Positions 34,221 through 46,578 of a DNA stretch of 62,273 nt are shown piece after piece. The first letter of the stretch is position 1, and each line of letters opens with the position of its first letter. This DNA is from Algoriphagus sp. (lineage in GTDB: Bacteria; Bacteroidota; Bacteroidia; Cytophagales; Cyclobacteriaceae): the NCBI GenBank assembly GCA_018336015.1, contig JAGXQZ010000064.1, forward strand, positions 1-62,273. The letters run 5' to 3'. Made by a program: the position numbers and the translations under genes. Under the pieces are notes generated by a model that was not told where the DNA came from, did no database searches, and saw only the letters and a program-made list of their open reading frames with translations.

Positions 34221-35231
34221 TTACCCCAAACTCTTCTGCCAGTTCCAGCTGTCTCGCATGGAGTCTTCCAGCGAAAACTTAGGATACCAGCCCAGGACTT
34301 GGTTGATTTTAGTGGTGTCTGCCCAGGTTTTCACCACATCTCCGGGACGGCGTGGGCCGATGACGTAGTTGAGCTTTTCACCACTTACTTTTTCAAAAGC
34401 ATGGATCACCTCCAGTACGGTATTGCCATTTCCTGTACCCACATTGAAGACATCATAAAAATCTGCTCCTTTTTCAGCTAGGTACTGAAAAGCCTTCACA
34501 TGCGCATCAGCCAAGTCCACCACGTGAATGTAATCCCTCACACAGCTTCCGTCTGATGTGTCGTAGTCATTGCCAAAGACGGTTAATTTATCCCGGATAC
34601 CTGCTGCCGTTTGAGTGATAAAGGGCACGAGGTTTTGAGGTGTACCGATGGGCAATTCCCCTATTTTACTGCTTGGATGTGCGCCCACCGGATTGAAATA
34701 ACGCAACGCAATCACCCGGATTCCCGGCTTGCTTTTCACATAATCCACCAAAATATCTTCACAGATTTTCTTGGTATTTCCGTAAGGGCTTTCGGCATCT
34801 TTTCTCGGGGTAGCCTCAGTAACAGGCAACACATCCGGCTGACCATAAACCGTACAAGAAGAAGAAAATACCAGGTCATGGATTCCATTTTCCTTCATTA
34901 CTTGGAGAAGTACAAGCAGCGATCCCACGTTATTCTGATAATATTTCAAAGGGAATTGGGTGCTCTCTCCTACCGCTTTGAAAGCGGCAAAGTGAATGAC
35001 GCCCTCGATCTGATGAGCTGCACAAATCTTTTCTAAAAGGGATTTATCATTACAGTCACCTTTGTAAAACACAAACTGTTTTCCTGTAATTTCTTTGAGC
35101 CGATCCAGTACATCCTCATTGGTATTGGATAGGTCATCCAGGATGATCGGCTCCATTCCGGCATTCCAAAGCTCCACCGCCGTATGAGAACCAATGTAAC
35201 CGGCACCGCCTGTAATCAATATTTTCTTCAT
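34221..35231 (-). CDS. galE: UDP-glucose 4-epimerase
   Basis: A 336-aa short-chain dehydrogenase-type epimerase that interconverts UDP-glucose and UDP-galactose (and possibly the N-acetyl forms). The NAD-binding motif GGAGYIGSH is at residue about 8, the catalytic pair is in SSSCTVYG and YGNTK (Tyr-x3-Lys), and the C-terminal GWYPKFSLEDSM is typical of GalE. The ATG at 35231 was chosen because it puts the Rossmann motif next to the start. It is co-directional with the three large surface-protein genes upstream (62-bp gap), and may supply sugars for surface glycans, which is inference. Confidence 0.95.
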   Translation of the reverse strand: MKKILITGGAGYIGSHTAVELWNAGMEPIILDDLSNTNEDVLDRLKEITGKQFVFYKGDCNDKSLLEKICAAHQIEGVIHFAAFKAVGESTQFPLKYYQNNVGSLLVLLQVMKENGIHDLVFSSSCTVYGQPDVLPVTEATPRKDAESPYGNTKKICEDILVDYVKSKPGIRVIALRYFNPVGAHPSSKIGELPIGTPQNLVPFITQTAAGIRDKLTVFGNDYDTSDGSCVRDYIHVVDLADAHVKAFQYLAEKGADFYDVFNVGTGNGNTVLEVIHAFEKVSGEKLNYVIGPRRPGDVVKTWADTTKINQVLGWYPKFSLEDSMRDSWNWQKSLG

Positions 35232-35293
35232 GAATTGGGAAAAATTAGCTTTAGCAAAGCTATTCAAATCCTCGGATTAGGAGCCTTAAAAAC

Positions 35294-38200
35294 CTATCGA
35301 ATCAAGGTAAAAATGCCGGATTTTTCAGAGGTGGTTGCGACACCCTCGAGCAGATACGTGTATCGAATCAAATAGGAATAGGTGGAGATCGGTGCATTTT
35401 GCCCTTTGACCCGGCCGTCCCAGCCTTCCGAACCGACAAAAACCAAATCTCCCCAACGATCCCAAATCATGAGTTCAAATGACACACTGCAATTGGAAAC
35501 AGGCTGAAAAACACCATCTCTTGGATCAAAGCCCGTTGGCATTCTCAGCTGTGGCTCGGCTTGATTGACAACTGCCAATCCCACCAGAGCACAGCCCTTG
35601 GCATCAGTGACTGTATAAGTAAACTCTCCAGGAGGTAATTTGTCGAGGACTGTTCCGGTTTTTCCATTATCCCAAACCACCTGATAAGGAGCTACTCCAC
35701 CGCTGATTTGCAAAGAAAGCGCACCATCCAAACTTCCCGCACAACCGGGCTTGAGTACCTCCACTTCGACCTTGATTTCTTCAGGGCCCACGAGTTCGGC
35801 CTCCACAGGAAGTGTGCAGCCTTTGCTATCCAGCACGGTAAGTTGATACTTCCCCTGTCCTACTCCTTGTACTCCAAGGAAAGTTCCATCCCAAGTAGTA
35901 GTGAATCCCACTGCAGAAAAGGGCGGTGTACCACCCACCAATTTTAGTCTAAACACCCCATCAGTTCCTCCAAAACACGAATTATCCTCAGCAATCACTG
36001 GTCCATCCAATCGAATGGGCTGGGGATCTTTAAGCGTTATGATTTGGCTGATCGCTGCACAACCTGAAGCGTCTTTCACGGTGACGGTGTAGCTTCCAGC
36101 CTCCAGCCCAGTAGCCATGTTTGTCTGAAGTTTGGCATCATGAGACCAGGTATAGGTGTATTTTCCCGATCCGCCCGACGGCACTAGCTGGATGCTTCCG
36201 TTGGATTGTCCCGGACACAGCGGATCAATTGCAGTGGATGTAGCCAGCTTCAGTTCGGGGTATATTTTCACTTCAAGCACCTCAGACACACCTGAGCAAG
36301 CTCCGTTGATGTTACTATTCTCCTCATAAAAAACAGACCTAATCGGGGCATTGATATCCCATAGGATTTCAACCTTGGGCGTATTCTGTCCTGAGATCAG
36401 CGTACCTCCTACCGGGGTCCAAGTGTAGGTTCGGTCCGGAGATGGAAAAGGCACTTCATAAATCAAAGGCAAATTGGGACCGCAAATACCGCTACTTCCT
36501 TTAGGCAAATTGGGTTCAAGCGTTTCGGTGATGAGAATGGAAAGCTCCACTTCTTTACCCGGGCATCCCGCCGCTGTAAATGGCATGGCTTTTACTTTCG
36601 CAGGCTGCATAGCTGCACCCCATTTTACTTTGACCTGATTATCCTTTTCTTCTAACACCGTACCTCCTACCACTTCCCACTTCAAACGACCAACTGGTTG
36701 GTAGCTGACAAACGTGTACACAAACTCATCAATCAAAGGGCATACTGACTCGGGACCTTCAAGTGTACCAGAAACCTCCAATACCTCCACTTCAAAACGA
36801 AAAGTCTCCTCGCTGTCGCACTTTCCTTCCCCGGTAGAGGCCAAAACAGAGACTTCATATTTTCCGGGTTTTTGGAACGTATGAGTCACTTTTTTACCGT
36901 CCTTCACCGAACTTCCATCTCCAAAACTCCAAGTAAAGTCCTTGAAACCAGGAAAATCAGGAAAAATCTCCCAAGTCCCTTCCTCACCCAAACAAGCCAC
37001 TTTATCACCCTCCACATTAAACTTGTACGTAGTCTCCGTTTCAAATTGAATAGCTTCCAAGGTAGCTCCCACGGGATAGGCATAAGACTCTACCGAACCG
37101 GAACCGTAGGCATAGGCTATAAATCCTTCTGGATTTTGAAGCCGATTGGCTCCTTCGTTGACAGAGATTCTGGCATACTCATAAGCGGTGTTGGTAGGAA
37201 CCGGTTTGAATTGATTGCCGATTGGTAAACCATTAAGTATCGTTTGATTGGCAGTTCCTTTTTTGACAATGATATTGACGAGATGAGTTCGGACCCAATT
37301 GATTTTCACCGAGGAGAATATCATGTCTTTCATCAGTTGATTGACCGGGCTAAGGGCTACCAAGGAAGGATCTCCATAGCGGGAGTAGGTATCGTTTTGG
37401 TCGTTACAGTTTCCGCTTTTGGCGATCATCGAAACTGAAGAAGGTTTGCTTGTCTCTATGGAGACGATGTCATTTCTCCCAAACTCAAAAGTCAAAAATT
37501 TACCCTGATTGATTGTTCCTCGTACCTGTCCATTGATACGGACTTGAGTATTGTCTTGGGAAGCGACTACTTTGATGATCTCTCCCGAGGTCCTGTCTGC
37601 CAGGGGAATATGGATATACGACTTTCCCCAGGAATTTACCGGATAGGATTGTTGAAATAAATGATCTCCTGAGGTAGCACAATTTTCACCCGCACTTGTC
37701 ATTTTATTGCCTCCAAAGACTGCCAGATTTTTGCAATCTCCATTTGAGGAATTGACTACTCTCACACGAGTACCGGTAAGGTCTCCGGTGATCGCTTTCA
37801 GCTGAAAGGTTTCCCCTGCATCCAAGGTAATCTGAATCGGCGCCACAGCGGGCACTGGGTTGCCATTCAAATCCACTCGGGTAGTCGGATTGATTTCCAC
37901 ATCGGTGTCATCTTCCACAGCGACGATCAAGAGCGTGCTTTCAAAGTTTCTATTGGTAGGTGATACATCCAGACCTGGCTCAAACTCATCGTAATGCGAG
38001 GTGATGTAGTAATCCTTTCCCAAAGCGGTCAAGGGCAAAATCACTGAACCGTCGGCACTGGCCTGACGCTTATTAAATGCATGCACTGCCACCAAGCCCA
38101 TGGAATTGATGTAAATGGATTTTTTCTCCACCACACCCGAATTCCGATGAAGGATGAAATCCCGGTTTTCCTCGTAGTCTTTTACAAATTGCTGGCCTGC

Positions 38201-38437
38201 CTCAAGGGTAAAAAACGTCTTTTGGTTATTATACTCGATGTAACCAGTAGTTTTTTCTTTGGCTGTGACAATGACTGAGCCAGTCACCGGCAAAAAAGAG
38301 GTGGCGTGATTTTCTATAAAACCAAAATAAAACTCCTTGCCAAGCGTATTGAGCTGGGCAAATAAGGAAGAAGATTGTCCAAAAAAAATCAGGACAAATA
38401 GAAACTTAGCAAGCTTTTTTGGAAAAGAAATCATCAT
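35294..38437 (-). CDS. IgGFc-binding/PKD/SprB surface protein with T9SS type B sorting domain (copy 3)
   Basis: A 1047-aa exported protein: signal peptide (to about residue 27, FAQ), an IgGFc-binding-protein-like domain (PF17517 type; starts TLGKEFYFGFIEN, with VFGGNKMTSAG and DHLFQQSYPV in the middle) to about residue 450, a PKD domain near 485-555 (WSFGDGSS, VTHTFQKPGKYEV), two Ig-like segments, three SprB-type repeats (about 730-797, 817-874, 896-949; pattern C-x-G-x-x-x-G-x-x-x-L-x-x-x-G-G), and the gliding-motility-associated C-terminal domain (about 964-1047, ELMIWDRWGDLVFVGSEGWDG). This is a T9SS type B cargo protein anchored or released at the surface. It is the last gene of the three-gene array. 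Its ligand is unknown. Confidence 0.87.
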   Translation of the reverse strand: MMISFPKKLAKFLFVLIFFGQSSSLFAQLNTLGKEFYFGFIENHATSFLPVTGSVIVTAKEKTTGYIEYNNQKTFFTLEAGQQFVKDYEENRDFILHRNSGVVEKKSIYINSMGLVAVHAFNKRQASADGSVILPLTALGKDYYITSHYDEFEPGLDVSPTNRNFESTLLIVAVEDDTDVEINPTTRVDLNGNPVPAVAPIQITLDAGETFQLKAITGDLTGTRVRVVNSSNGDCKNLAVFGGNKMTSAGENCATSGDHLFQQSYPVNSWGKSYIHIPLADRTSGEIIKVVASQDNTQVRINGQVRGTINQGKFLTFEFGRNDIVSIETSKPSSVSMIAKSGNCNDQNDTYSRYGDPSLVALSPVNQLMKDMIFSSVKINWVRTHLVNIIVKKGTANQTILNGLPIGNQFKPVPTNTAYEYARISVNEGANRLQNPEGFIAYAYGSGSVESYAYPVGATLEAIQFETETTYKFNVEGDKVACLGEEGTWEIFPDFPGFKDFTWSFGDGSSVKDGKKVTHTFQKPGKYEVSVLASTGEGKCDSEETFRFEVEVLEVSGTLEGPESVCPLIDEFVYTFVSYQPVGRLKWEVVGGTVLEEKDNQVKVKWGAAMQPAKVKAMPFTAAGCPGKEVELSILITETLEPNLPKGSSGICGPNLPLIYEVPFPSPDRTYTWTPVGGTLISGQNTPKVEILWDINAPIRSVFYEENSNINGACSGVSEVLEVKIYPELKLATSTAIDPLCPGQSNGSIQLVPSGGSGKYTYTWSHDAKLQTNMATGLEAGSYTVTVKDASGCAAISQIITLKDPQPIRLDGPVIAEDNSCFGGTDGVFRLKLVGGTPPFSAVGFTTTWDGTFLGVQGVGQGKYQLTVLDSKGCTLPVEAELVGPEEIKVEVEVLKPGCAGSLDGALSLQISGGVAPYQVVWDNGKTGTVLDKLPPGEFTYTVTDAKGCALVGLAVVNQAEPQLRMPTGFDPRDGVFQPVSNCSVSFELMIWDRWGDLVFVGSEGWDGRVKGQNAPISTYSYLIRYTYLLEGVATTSEKSGIFTLIR

Positions 38438-38463
38438 TCTGCCCCGCTATCATTCGTCTCAAG

Positions 38464-41400
38464 TTACCGGATTAAGGTGAAAACTCCTCGCGTTGAAATC
38501 TGTTCAACCTTTCCTTCAATAGAATATTCGTAGGTCAACTGGTAAGTATAGGCACCAATGACGGCATCCTTTCCCTTGATTGAACCATCCCAACCCTGAT
38601 TTCCCAAATAAACCACCTGGCCCCAGCTATCCCAAATCTGTAAGGTGTAAGAAATCGAACAATTGGAAACAGGTGCAAAAAGTCCATCTGCAGGAATAAA
38701 ACCGGTGGGTACTCTTACTAATGGAGGTACTTCAGAAATTCTTCCAGTTGCCACCACCTCACACCCATTGGCATCTGTTACTGTGGCTGTGTAAAACCCT
38801 GAAGGTAATCCGCTGATTGATGGCCCTGAGAAAGGTAAAGTTTTGGTGGTAGAATTTGATAGAGGATCAATCTGGGCTCCATGTGACCATGAGATCTGGT
38901 AGGGAGTTTTTCCTCCAGAAATTGACATGTTCAACCCGCCGGAAGCCCCACCCGGGCAACCCGGAGCCACCTCTGTAAAGGAAATCGAAAGAGGCTTATT
39001 CTCTGGAATGCTGGCTGAAATAGGTAGTGAACATCCTTTTGAATCTAATATATAGAGAGAGAAATTTCCGGATGCGAGGTTCCTGACCTCCAAAAATTCA
39101 CCATTCCAAGCTGAAGAAATTCCTTCGACCGAATACGGAGGGGTACCCCCTTTTACTTTAGCCCTGAATCCTCCATCTGAGACACCAGCACAGGTAGTGG
39201 GGATCAATTCCAATCCACCAACCAGTCCCACAGGCTCGGGATTGGAAATCGTAACTTCCTTTTTCAAACTTCCACAGCCACTTTTATCTGCTATTGTTAC
39301 GACATAAGTTCCTGCTTTCAGTCCGGTGGCAAGCGGAGAATTCACCTTAGAATCATGACTCCATGAAAAAGTATACGCTCCAGTTCCTCCTGTGATTGTT
39401 AATTCTATTGCTCCATTTGATTCCCCAGGGCAATCGGGTGTAGTCAAAATCAATTTTTCAATCTCAATCGGCACCAACTTAGACAATTTCAAAATCTTTG
39501 ACTCTTTGGAACACGAGTTAGTCGCTGAAGGATCTGTAACGGCGTAAGAGATTTCTTTTTCTGCAGCATTCGCATCCCAGTTTACTTTTACCTCTGAGGA
39601 AGACCCACCGGAGACAATCTGACCTCCTTTGACCAACCAGAGGTAAGTTGCAGAAGCTGAAGGTTGAGGAACTTTGTAGGTAATGGGCTCCAAAAAATCT
39701 CCACAACAAGTTGAAATTCCTTCAGGTGCTTCAAGAAGCTCGCCTTTCCCTATGACCACTTTTAATTCGATCGGATCTCCCAGACAGGCCGGATGTAAAT
39801 ACGGTTGAGCCTTTATGATTCCTTCTGTCGCAGTTGAGTTCCATTTGATCGTAATGGTTTTTTCAGTTTTGGAGAGGATTACACCACCTGTCACTGTACC
39901 CCATTCCGCTTTGACTGCAGCGTTTTGACTTTCAATTGTATAAGTTACTTCTTGATCCGGACAGGTTTCCACCGAGCCCTTAATGGTGGCTATAGCCTCT
40001 TCGATGACCTCAATCTCAAATTCGTATTCGGCAGAAATATCACAGGAACCTTGACCTGAACTGGCAAGAACTAACACCTTGTATTTTCCCGGATTGGAAA
40101 ATGTATGGGAAACAACCTTTCCGTCTGCTATGGGAGAACCGTCTCTGAAATCCCATTTAAAGAATGTAAAACGATCGTCTTTGGGAAGAATCTCCCAAGT
40201 CCCTTCTTTATTTTCGCACGCAATAGGTTCACCTTTGGTAGAAAATTCGTATTGGACACCGTTTGAATTGGTAGTATTTCCACTCAAATTAAATCCTGCT
40301 GAATACCCATAAGAAGACCTCTGACCTGCTCCATAAACATAAATAATCGCTCCATCAGGGCTGGTAAATGTGTTTTTGCCATCAGGAAGAGTCGCTTGAG
40401 CATAAGAAAACTCAGGCTTACCGGGCACCGGACTAAACTGACCGGTGATAGCCACTCCATTGAGCCTGATTTGTGACAGAGAAGCTGTTGGGGCTATGAT
40501 GTTGGCGTTATTGAAAAATTCATTGACAGAATAAAATTCAATGTCTTTAACAGTTTGGTCGTTACTCTGGTAGGTGAGTAAAAAAGGATCGCCGATATTA
40601 TTGGGCGTAGTATTGCAATCTTGGCTTTTTGCAAGTAGAGTAACTGCAGATGGTTTGGATGTTTCAATGACAGCAACTTCAGAAACCCCAAACTCAAGCG
40701 TCAAAAACTCCCCTGTATTCAGGGTGCCTTCTAGTTGTCCATCTACAGTCACTTGAGTGCCATTTTCAGAAGCTAAAACCTTTACCAATTCTCCCGAGGT
40801 TCTATTTTTCAAGGGAACGTGGATGTAGGATTTACCCCAGAATTCTACCGGAATAGCTTGCTGAAATAAGTGGTCACCTGTTTTTCCGCAATTTCCTGCA
40901 CTGGTCATCTTATTTCCACCAAATACCGCTACTTTTTTACAATTGCCCTGATTAGCGTTAAGGACTTTCACATGGGTACCAGTCAAGTCCCCATTTGCTT
41001 TGACTTGATAGGTCTGGCCTTGATTAAGCGTAATTAAAAAAGGCACACCTGCAGGATTTCCTTTAAAGGTTGATTGGGTGGGCGTGATCTGAACCTGAGT
41101 ATTATCCTCAGTAGCTATTACCAGCATGGTGCTCTCCGAATTGTCAGGACCGGCAGCCAGTGGGCTAAAATGAGCGGTCACAAAATATTCATCCCCGAGT
41201 GCATTAAGAGGCAAAACCAAGGTCGCATCCGAACTATTTTGTCTGGAATTATAAGCGTAGACCGAAACATTGCCGCTGGAAGAAATCGATATTGACTTGG
41301 ATTCCACCACTTCAGAATCCCGATGAATGACATCCTGGGACGTCGAAACAAATTCTTGAACAATAGATTGCCCCTTGGTAAGAGTAAATGGAATAGTTTG

Positions 41401-41601
41401 TCCCTGGTAAGAGATTGCACCGGACGCGGCTTCATTGGCCGTGATGACGATCACCGCTTTGTCAGGCTGATTAGCTTTACGGTTATTTTCCATAAAGCCA
41501 ACAATAAATTCTTTTCCAATGGTGCTTTGAGCTGATAACGAATGGCTCAATAAAAATAAAACGCACACAAAAAACAGGGTGAATCTTTTGTGTTGTTTCA
41601 T
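38464..41601 (-). CDS. IgGFc-binding/PKD/SprB surface protein with T9SS type B sorting domain (copy 2)
   Basis: A 1045-aa paralogue with the same order: signal peptide (ending LSAQ), IgGFc-binding-like domain (TIGKEFIVGFMENN; VFGGNKMTSAG; DHLFQQAIPVEFWGKSYIHV), a PKD domain (FKWDFRDGSP, VSHTFSNPGKYKV), Ig-like segments with TTPDCPGESNGAIELTITGG-type SprB repeats, and the C-terminal sorting domain (TLQIWDSWGQVVYLGNQGWDG). The gap to copy 3 is 26 bp and to copy 1 is 42 bp, so the three are probably one operon. The SprB region contains an extra serine-rich stretch (PLSNSTTKTLPFSG) absent from the neighbours. Substrate binding at the cell surface or gliding adhesion is the likely role, by analogy with SprB. 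Confidence 0.86.
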   Translation of the reverse strand: MKQHKRFTLFFVCVLFLLSHSLSAQSTIGKEFIVGFMENNRKANQPDKAVIVITANEAASGAISYQGQTIPFTLTKGQSIVQEFVSTSQDVIHRDSEVVESKSISISSSGNVSVYAYNSRQNSSDATLVLPLNALGDEYFVTAHFSPLAAGPDNSESTMLVIATEDNTQVQITPTQSTFKGNPAGVPFLITLNQGQTYQVKANGDLTGTHVKVLNANQGNCKKVAVFGGNKMTSAGNCGKTGDHLFQQAIPVEFWGKSYIHVPLKNRTSGELVKVLASENGTQVTVDGQLEGTLNTGEFLTLEFGVSEVAVIETSKPSAVTLLAKSQDCNTTPNNIGDPFLLTYQSNDQTVKDIEFYSVNEFFNNANIIAPTASLSQIRLNGVAITGQFSPVPGKPEFSYAQATLPDGKNTFTSPDGAIIYVYGAGQRSSYGYSAGFNLSGNTTNSNGVQYEFSTKGEPIACENKEGTWEILPKDDRFTFFKWDFRDGSPIADGKVVSHTFSNPGKYKVLVLASSGQGSCDISAEYEFEIEVIEEAIATIKGSVETCPDQEVTYTIESQNAAVKAEWGTVTGGVILSKTEKTITIKWNSTATEGIIKAQPYLHPACLGDPIELKVVIGKGELLEAPEGISTCCGDFLEPITYKVPQPSASATYLWLVKGGQIVSGGSSSEVKVNWDANAAEKEISYAVTDPSATNSCSKESKILKLSKLVPIEIEKLILTTPDCPGESNGAIELTITGGTGAYTFSWSHDSKVNSPLATGLKAGTYVVTIADKSGCGSLKKEVTISNPEPVGLVGGLELIPTTCAGVSDGGFRAKVKGGTPPYSVEGISSAWNGEFLEVRNLASGNFSLYILDSKGCSLPISASIPENKPLSISFTEVAPGCPGGASGGLNMSISGGKTPYQISWSHGAQIDPLSNSTTKTLPFSGPSISGLPSGFYTATVTDANGCEVVATGRISEVPPLVRVPTGFIPADGLFAPVSNCSISYTLQIWDSWGQVVYLGNQGWDGSIKGKDAVIGAYTYQLTYEYSIEGKVEQISTRGVFTLIR

Positions 41602-41643
41602 TTTAATGCTTCGGGTCTCGCAAAGTAGTTAGGTTTTAGTTTT

Positions 41644-44600
41644 TTATCTGATTAGGGCAAAAGAACCCTTTAAATTTTGTCGGATGGATTTCCCTTCCAA
41701 CTGATAATAGTAATTCACTGAATAGGAGTAGGTTCCCTGCGGGGCGAAGTCTCCAGAAATCATGCCATCCCAACCTTCAGAACCAAAATAAATCAATTGG
41801 CCCCAACGATTATAGATGGATAACTCAAATCGGGTGTCACAGTTTGAAACACCTGCATAAAATCCGGTAGGTTGGGTGGGTGCAAAACCATTCGGCATTC
41901 GGATTTGGGGAGCTTCCTCGTTCACAATCCCTTTACCGAGCGACACACAGCCCTGATTGTCTTCCACCTCCAACTCATATTCACCTTTGGCCAAGCCTAC
42001 CACGTACTGCCCACTCAATGTCGGATTGCTCCAGCGGTAGATAAAAGGACCAGAACCTCCTCCAGGAGTGACAAAAAGTTCTCCATTGCTACCTCCGGGA
42101 CAGGCAGGCTTTTCCAATCTCACATCTACCACCAAGGCTGGAGGTGAAGTAATTTGAAAAGTAACCGGAATCACGCAACCATTGGAATCAATGACTTTCC
42201 AATCGTATTGGCCTGCTCCTAGATTTGATAGTTCGATCTGAGAAGAAAATTGATTTTGCCCAGGAGTGTTGACAGAATATGGCGGTACTCCACCTTGGAC
42301 CTGAATTGAAATGAGCCCATCTTTTTTCCCATAACAAGAAGTGCCTTGAGGGACAGCTTTTGCCAATACTAAAGGCAAGGGTTCCGTGACTTGAATTGCA
42401 CTGATGGACTTTTCACACCCTAACTTATCGGTGATTTTCACACTATAAACACCAGCAGGCAACTTTTCTGCAAATGGCTGATTGAGCTTGGAATCATGTG
42501 ACCAAGAATAAGTATAAGGTGGTTCGCCTCCCGTCACTTTCAATCGAATAGCGCCTGTAGATTCTCCCGAACAAAGTATGGTAGTGAGTGTCTCAATCTC
42601 CGGTGTAAATTCTTTGGACACTTTCACCGAGATAGCAGGAGCTGTGCCTTCACAAGAATTATCCACTAGACTAAAAGCTGTGTACACTACAGTTCCTACT
42701 ACATCAGGCTGATCCCAGCGGACTTCAATTTTAGATTGGTTTTGGCCATTCACAATAACCCCTCCAGTTACTGTCCAGGCATAGCCTCGTCCCTGACCCG
42801 GATTTGGTGCTGAGTAAGTAAAAGTAACAGACGGATCAAAACAAACCTCATTAGGTCCCACTGCCTCGGTAACTATAATCCGTTGATTGATAACGACCGG
42901 ATATTCAATCGGAGCCCCAGGGCAACCCGAAGGGGTATAGGGAATCAATCGAACCAATGCATTTGAGTTTGCAGGCCCCCACTTCACAAGAACAGAATCT
43001 CCAAAGGATTGCATAATCTCCCCTCCCACCACTTCAAACTTGGTCTCTCCTATATTCTCTTTGTTTTTGATTCGGTACATCACCTCCTCCACATCGGGAC
43101 ACACGGACTGTTCGCCAATAAATACCGCTTTGGTCTCCAACACCTGGACTTCAAATGAAATCTCCTCTTGGTTGTCACAAGAATTGGGACTCAATGAAGC
43201 TACGACTCTTACCTCATAAGACCCTGGGGCAGTAAACTTATGGGTTACCTCCTTCCCCACTTTGGTAGTTGAACCATCCCCAAAATCCCAGACAAAATAG
43301 GTGAAGTTCGGATTATCCGGATTGATACTCCAGTCCGCATCCTGATTAAGACAAGCCACCTTTTCGCCCGTGACCTCAAATTCATACTTCGTATCCGTTT
43401 GAAAATTCAGGTTGTTCAAAGCGGCACCGGCAGCATAGCCATAAGATTCAATTTCCCCAAATCCATACACGTAGGCCGCAAATCCTGAAGGATTGGATAG
43501 CTGATGAACCCCCTGAAAAATGGGTATCTGAGCAATCTGAAAATTGGGATCACCGGGCAGCGGAGAAAAATTGGATCCGATGTTTTGACCATCCAGTCGA
43601 GTTTGATTTTGATCTCCAGTCTTCACTACAATATTCACGTAATGGTTGACGATAGAAGGCAAATTGATCGCATTAAAAGTAAGCTGGGTCAGAAACTGCT
43701 CTACAGGACTGTATGAGATCATAAATGGATCTCCAAAATCCGAGTTGGGAGCATTAGGCTGATTGCAGGAAACACTCTTTGCAAAAACAGTGACGGAAGA
43801 TGGCTTGGAAGTTTCAATTTTGGCAGATTCATCCACTCCAAATTCCAGCGGAATCCACTGTCCACGGTTGATGGTACCTTTTGAAGCCCCATTCACCCGT
43901 ACTTCAGTCCCATCTTCAGAAGCTAAAACCTTTACCAGTTCTCCGGAGCTTCTGCCTGCGAGCGCGGTGTGAATAAATGAGGTGCCCCAGGTATTGATGG
44001 GATAGGTCTGCTGAAAAAGGTGATCATTGGCATTGCCACAGGATCCCACAGAAGTCCATTTGTTTCCTCCAAAAACAGCTATTTTCTTGCATTCATCTGC
44101 ATTGTCGCCTACCACCCGTACTCGGGAACCGGTCAGGTCACCACGGGATTTGATCTGATAGCTTTGACCTTGATTTAGAGTAATTTCATAAGGAACACCT
44201 TTGGTATTTCCTGAAATAGAATTTTCCGTCAGAGTGATTTCAACCCGAGTATTATCCTCCGAACCTACCACCAACAGGGTGCTTTCGTTATTGACGTTAA
44301 GGTTAGATTGGGGATTTAATTCAAAATGAGAAGTAATGTAATGATCTTTTCCCAAGGCTCCGATGGGAAGAACGACTGTTCCGTCCGCACTTCGATACCG
44401 TTCATTGAATGCATGCACTGCTATTTTACCGGACGAAGTGATATGAATTCCTTTATTTTCAATTATTCCTGAGCTCCTATGGAGCATGTCAATATCCAGC
44501 GAGGAAACTCGCAACGTGTACTGCTGCCCTTGACCAAGTGTAAATGCGGTGGAATTTCCTGCGTACTCAATGGCTCCGGTGGTATTTTCATTGGCTGTGA

Positions 44601-44793
44601 TTAAAATAATCCAATAATCCAACGCACCGGCATTGTTAGGACCGCTGGGAAGTATTCGGTTGTTTTCCATAAAACCTACCCAAAACTCCTTCCCAATCGT
44701 GGACATTTGCGCAAAAGATACCAAGGGACTGGTCATCAAGACAGTCAGAAAAATAAGGCCCCTAAGAAATCTTTTGAGGAAATGTTCGCGCAT
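41644..44793 (-). CDS. IgGFc-binding/PKD/SprB surface protein with T9SS type B sorting domain (copy 1)
   Basis: A 1049-aa paralogue, first in the operon. Signal peptide (ending VSFAQ), IgGFc-binding-like domain (TIGKEFWVGFMENN; VFGGNKWTSVGSC; DHLFQQTYPINTWG), PKD domain (FVWDFGDGST, VTHKFTAPGSYEV), Ig-like segments, SprB repeats (ILCSGESTGAIRLKVTGGEP and two more), and the C-terminal sorting domain (FELSIYNRWGQLIYFGSEGWDG). Residues about 42-56 carry an extra insert (GPNNAGALDYW) that the other two lack. The short upstream gap (44794-44947) separates it from the divergent ABC-F gene. Confidence 0.87.
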   Translation of the reverse strand: MREHFLKRFLRGLIFLTVLMTSPLVSFAQMSTIGKEFWVGFMENNRILPSGPNNAGALDYWIILITANENTTGAIEYAGNSTAFTLGQGQQYTLRVSSLDIDMLHRSSGIIENKGIHITSSGKIAVHAFNERYRSADGTVVLPIGALGKDHYITSHFELNPQSNLNVNNESTLLVVGSEDNTRVEITLTENSISGNTKGVPYEITLNQGQSYQIKSRGDLTGSRVRVVGDNADECKKIAVFGGNKWTSVGSCGNANDHLFQQTYPINTWGTSFIHTALAGRSSGELVKVLASEDGTEVRVNGASKGTINRGQWIPLEFGVDESAKIETSKPSSVTVFAKSVSCNQPNAPNSDFGDPFMISYSPVEQFLTQLTFNAINLPSIVNHYVNIVVKTGDQNQTRLDGQNIGSNFSPLPGDPNFQIAQIPIFQGVHQLSNPSGFAAYVYGFGEIESYGYAAGAALNNLNFQTDTKYEFEVTGEKVACLNQDADWSINPDNPNFTYFVWDFGDGSTTKVGKEVTHKFTAPGSYEVRVVASLSPNSCDNQEEISFEVQVLETKAVFIGEQSVCPDVEEVMYRIKNKENIGETKFEVVGGEIMQSFGDSVLVKWGPANSNALVRLIPYTPSGCPGAPIEYPVVINQRIIVTEAVGPNEVCFDPSVTFTYSAPNPGQGRGYAWTVTGGVIVNGQNQSKIEVRWDQPDVVGTVVYTAFSLVDNSCEGTAPAISVKVSKEFTPEIETLTTILCSGESTGAIRLKVTGGEPPYTYSWSHDSKLNQPFAEKLPAGVYSVKITDKLGCEKSISAIQVTEPLPLVLAKAVPQGTSCYGKKDGLISIQVQGGVPPYSVNTPGQNQFSSQIELSNLGAGQYDWKVIDSNGCVIPVTFQITSPPALVVDVRLEKPACPGGSNGELFVTPGGGSGPFIYRWSNPTLSGQYVVGLAKGEYELEVEDNQGCVSLGKGIVNEEAPQIRMPNGFAPTQPTGFYAGVSNCDTRFELSIYNRWGQLIYFGSEGWDGMISGDFAPQGTYSYSVNYYYQLEGKSIRQNLKGSFALIR

Positions 44794-44845
44794 TTGATAC
44801 CAATCAACCTGTCAATATAAAAAACACTTCAAACTTATCTGTTGA

Positions 44846-46567
<1,722 letters not shown>

Positions 46568-46578
46568 GCACTAAGGCC

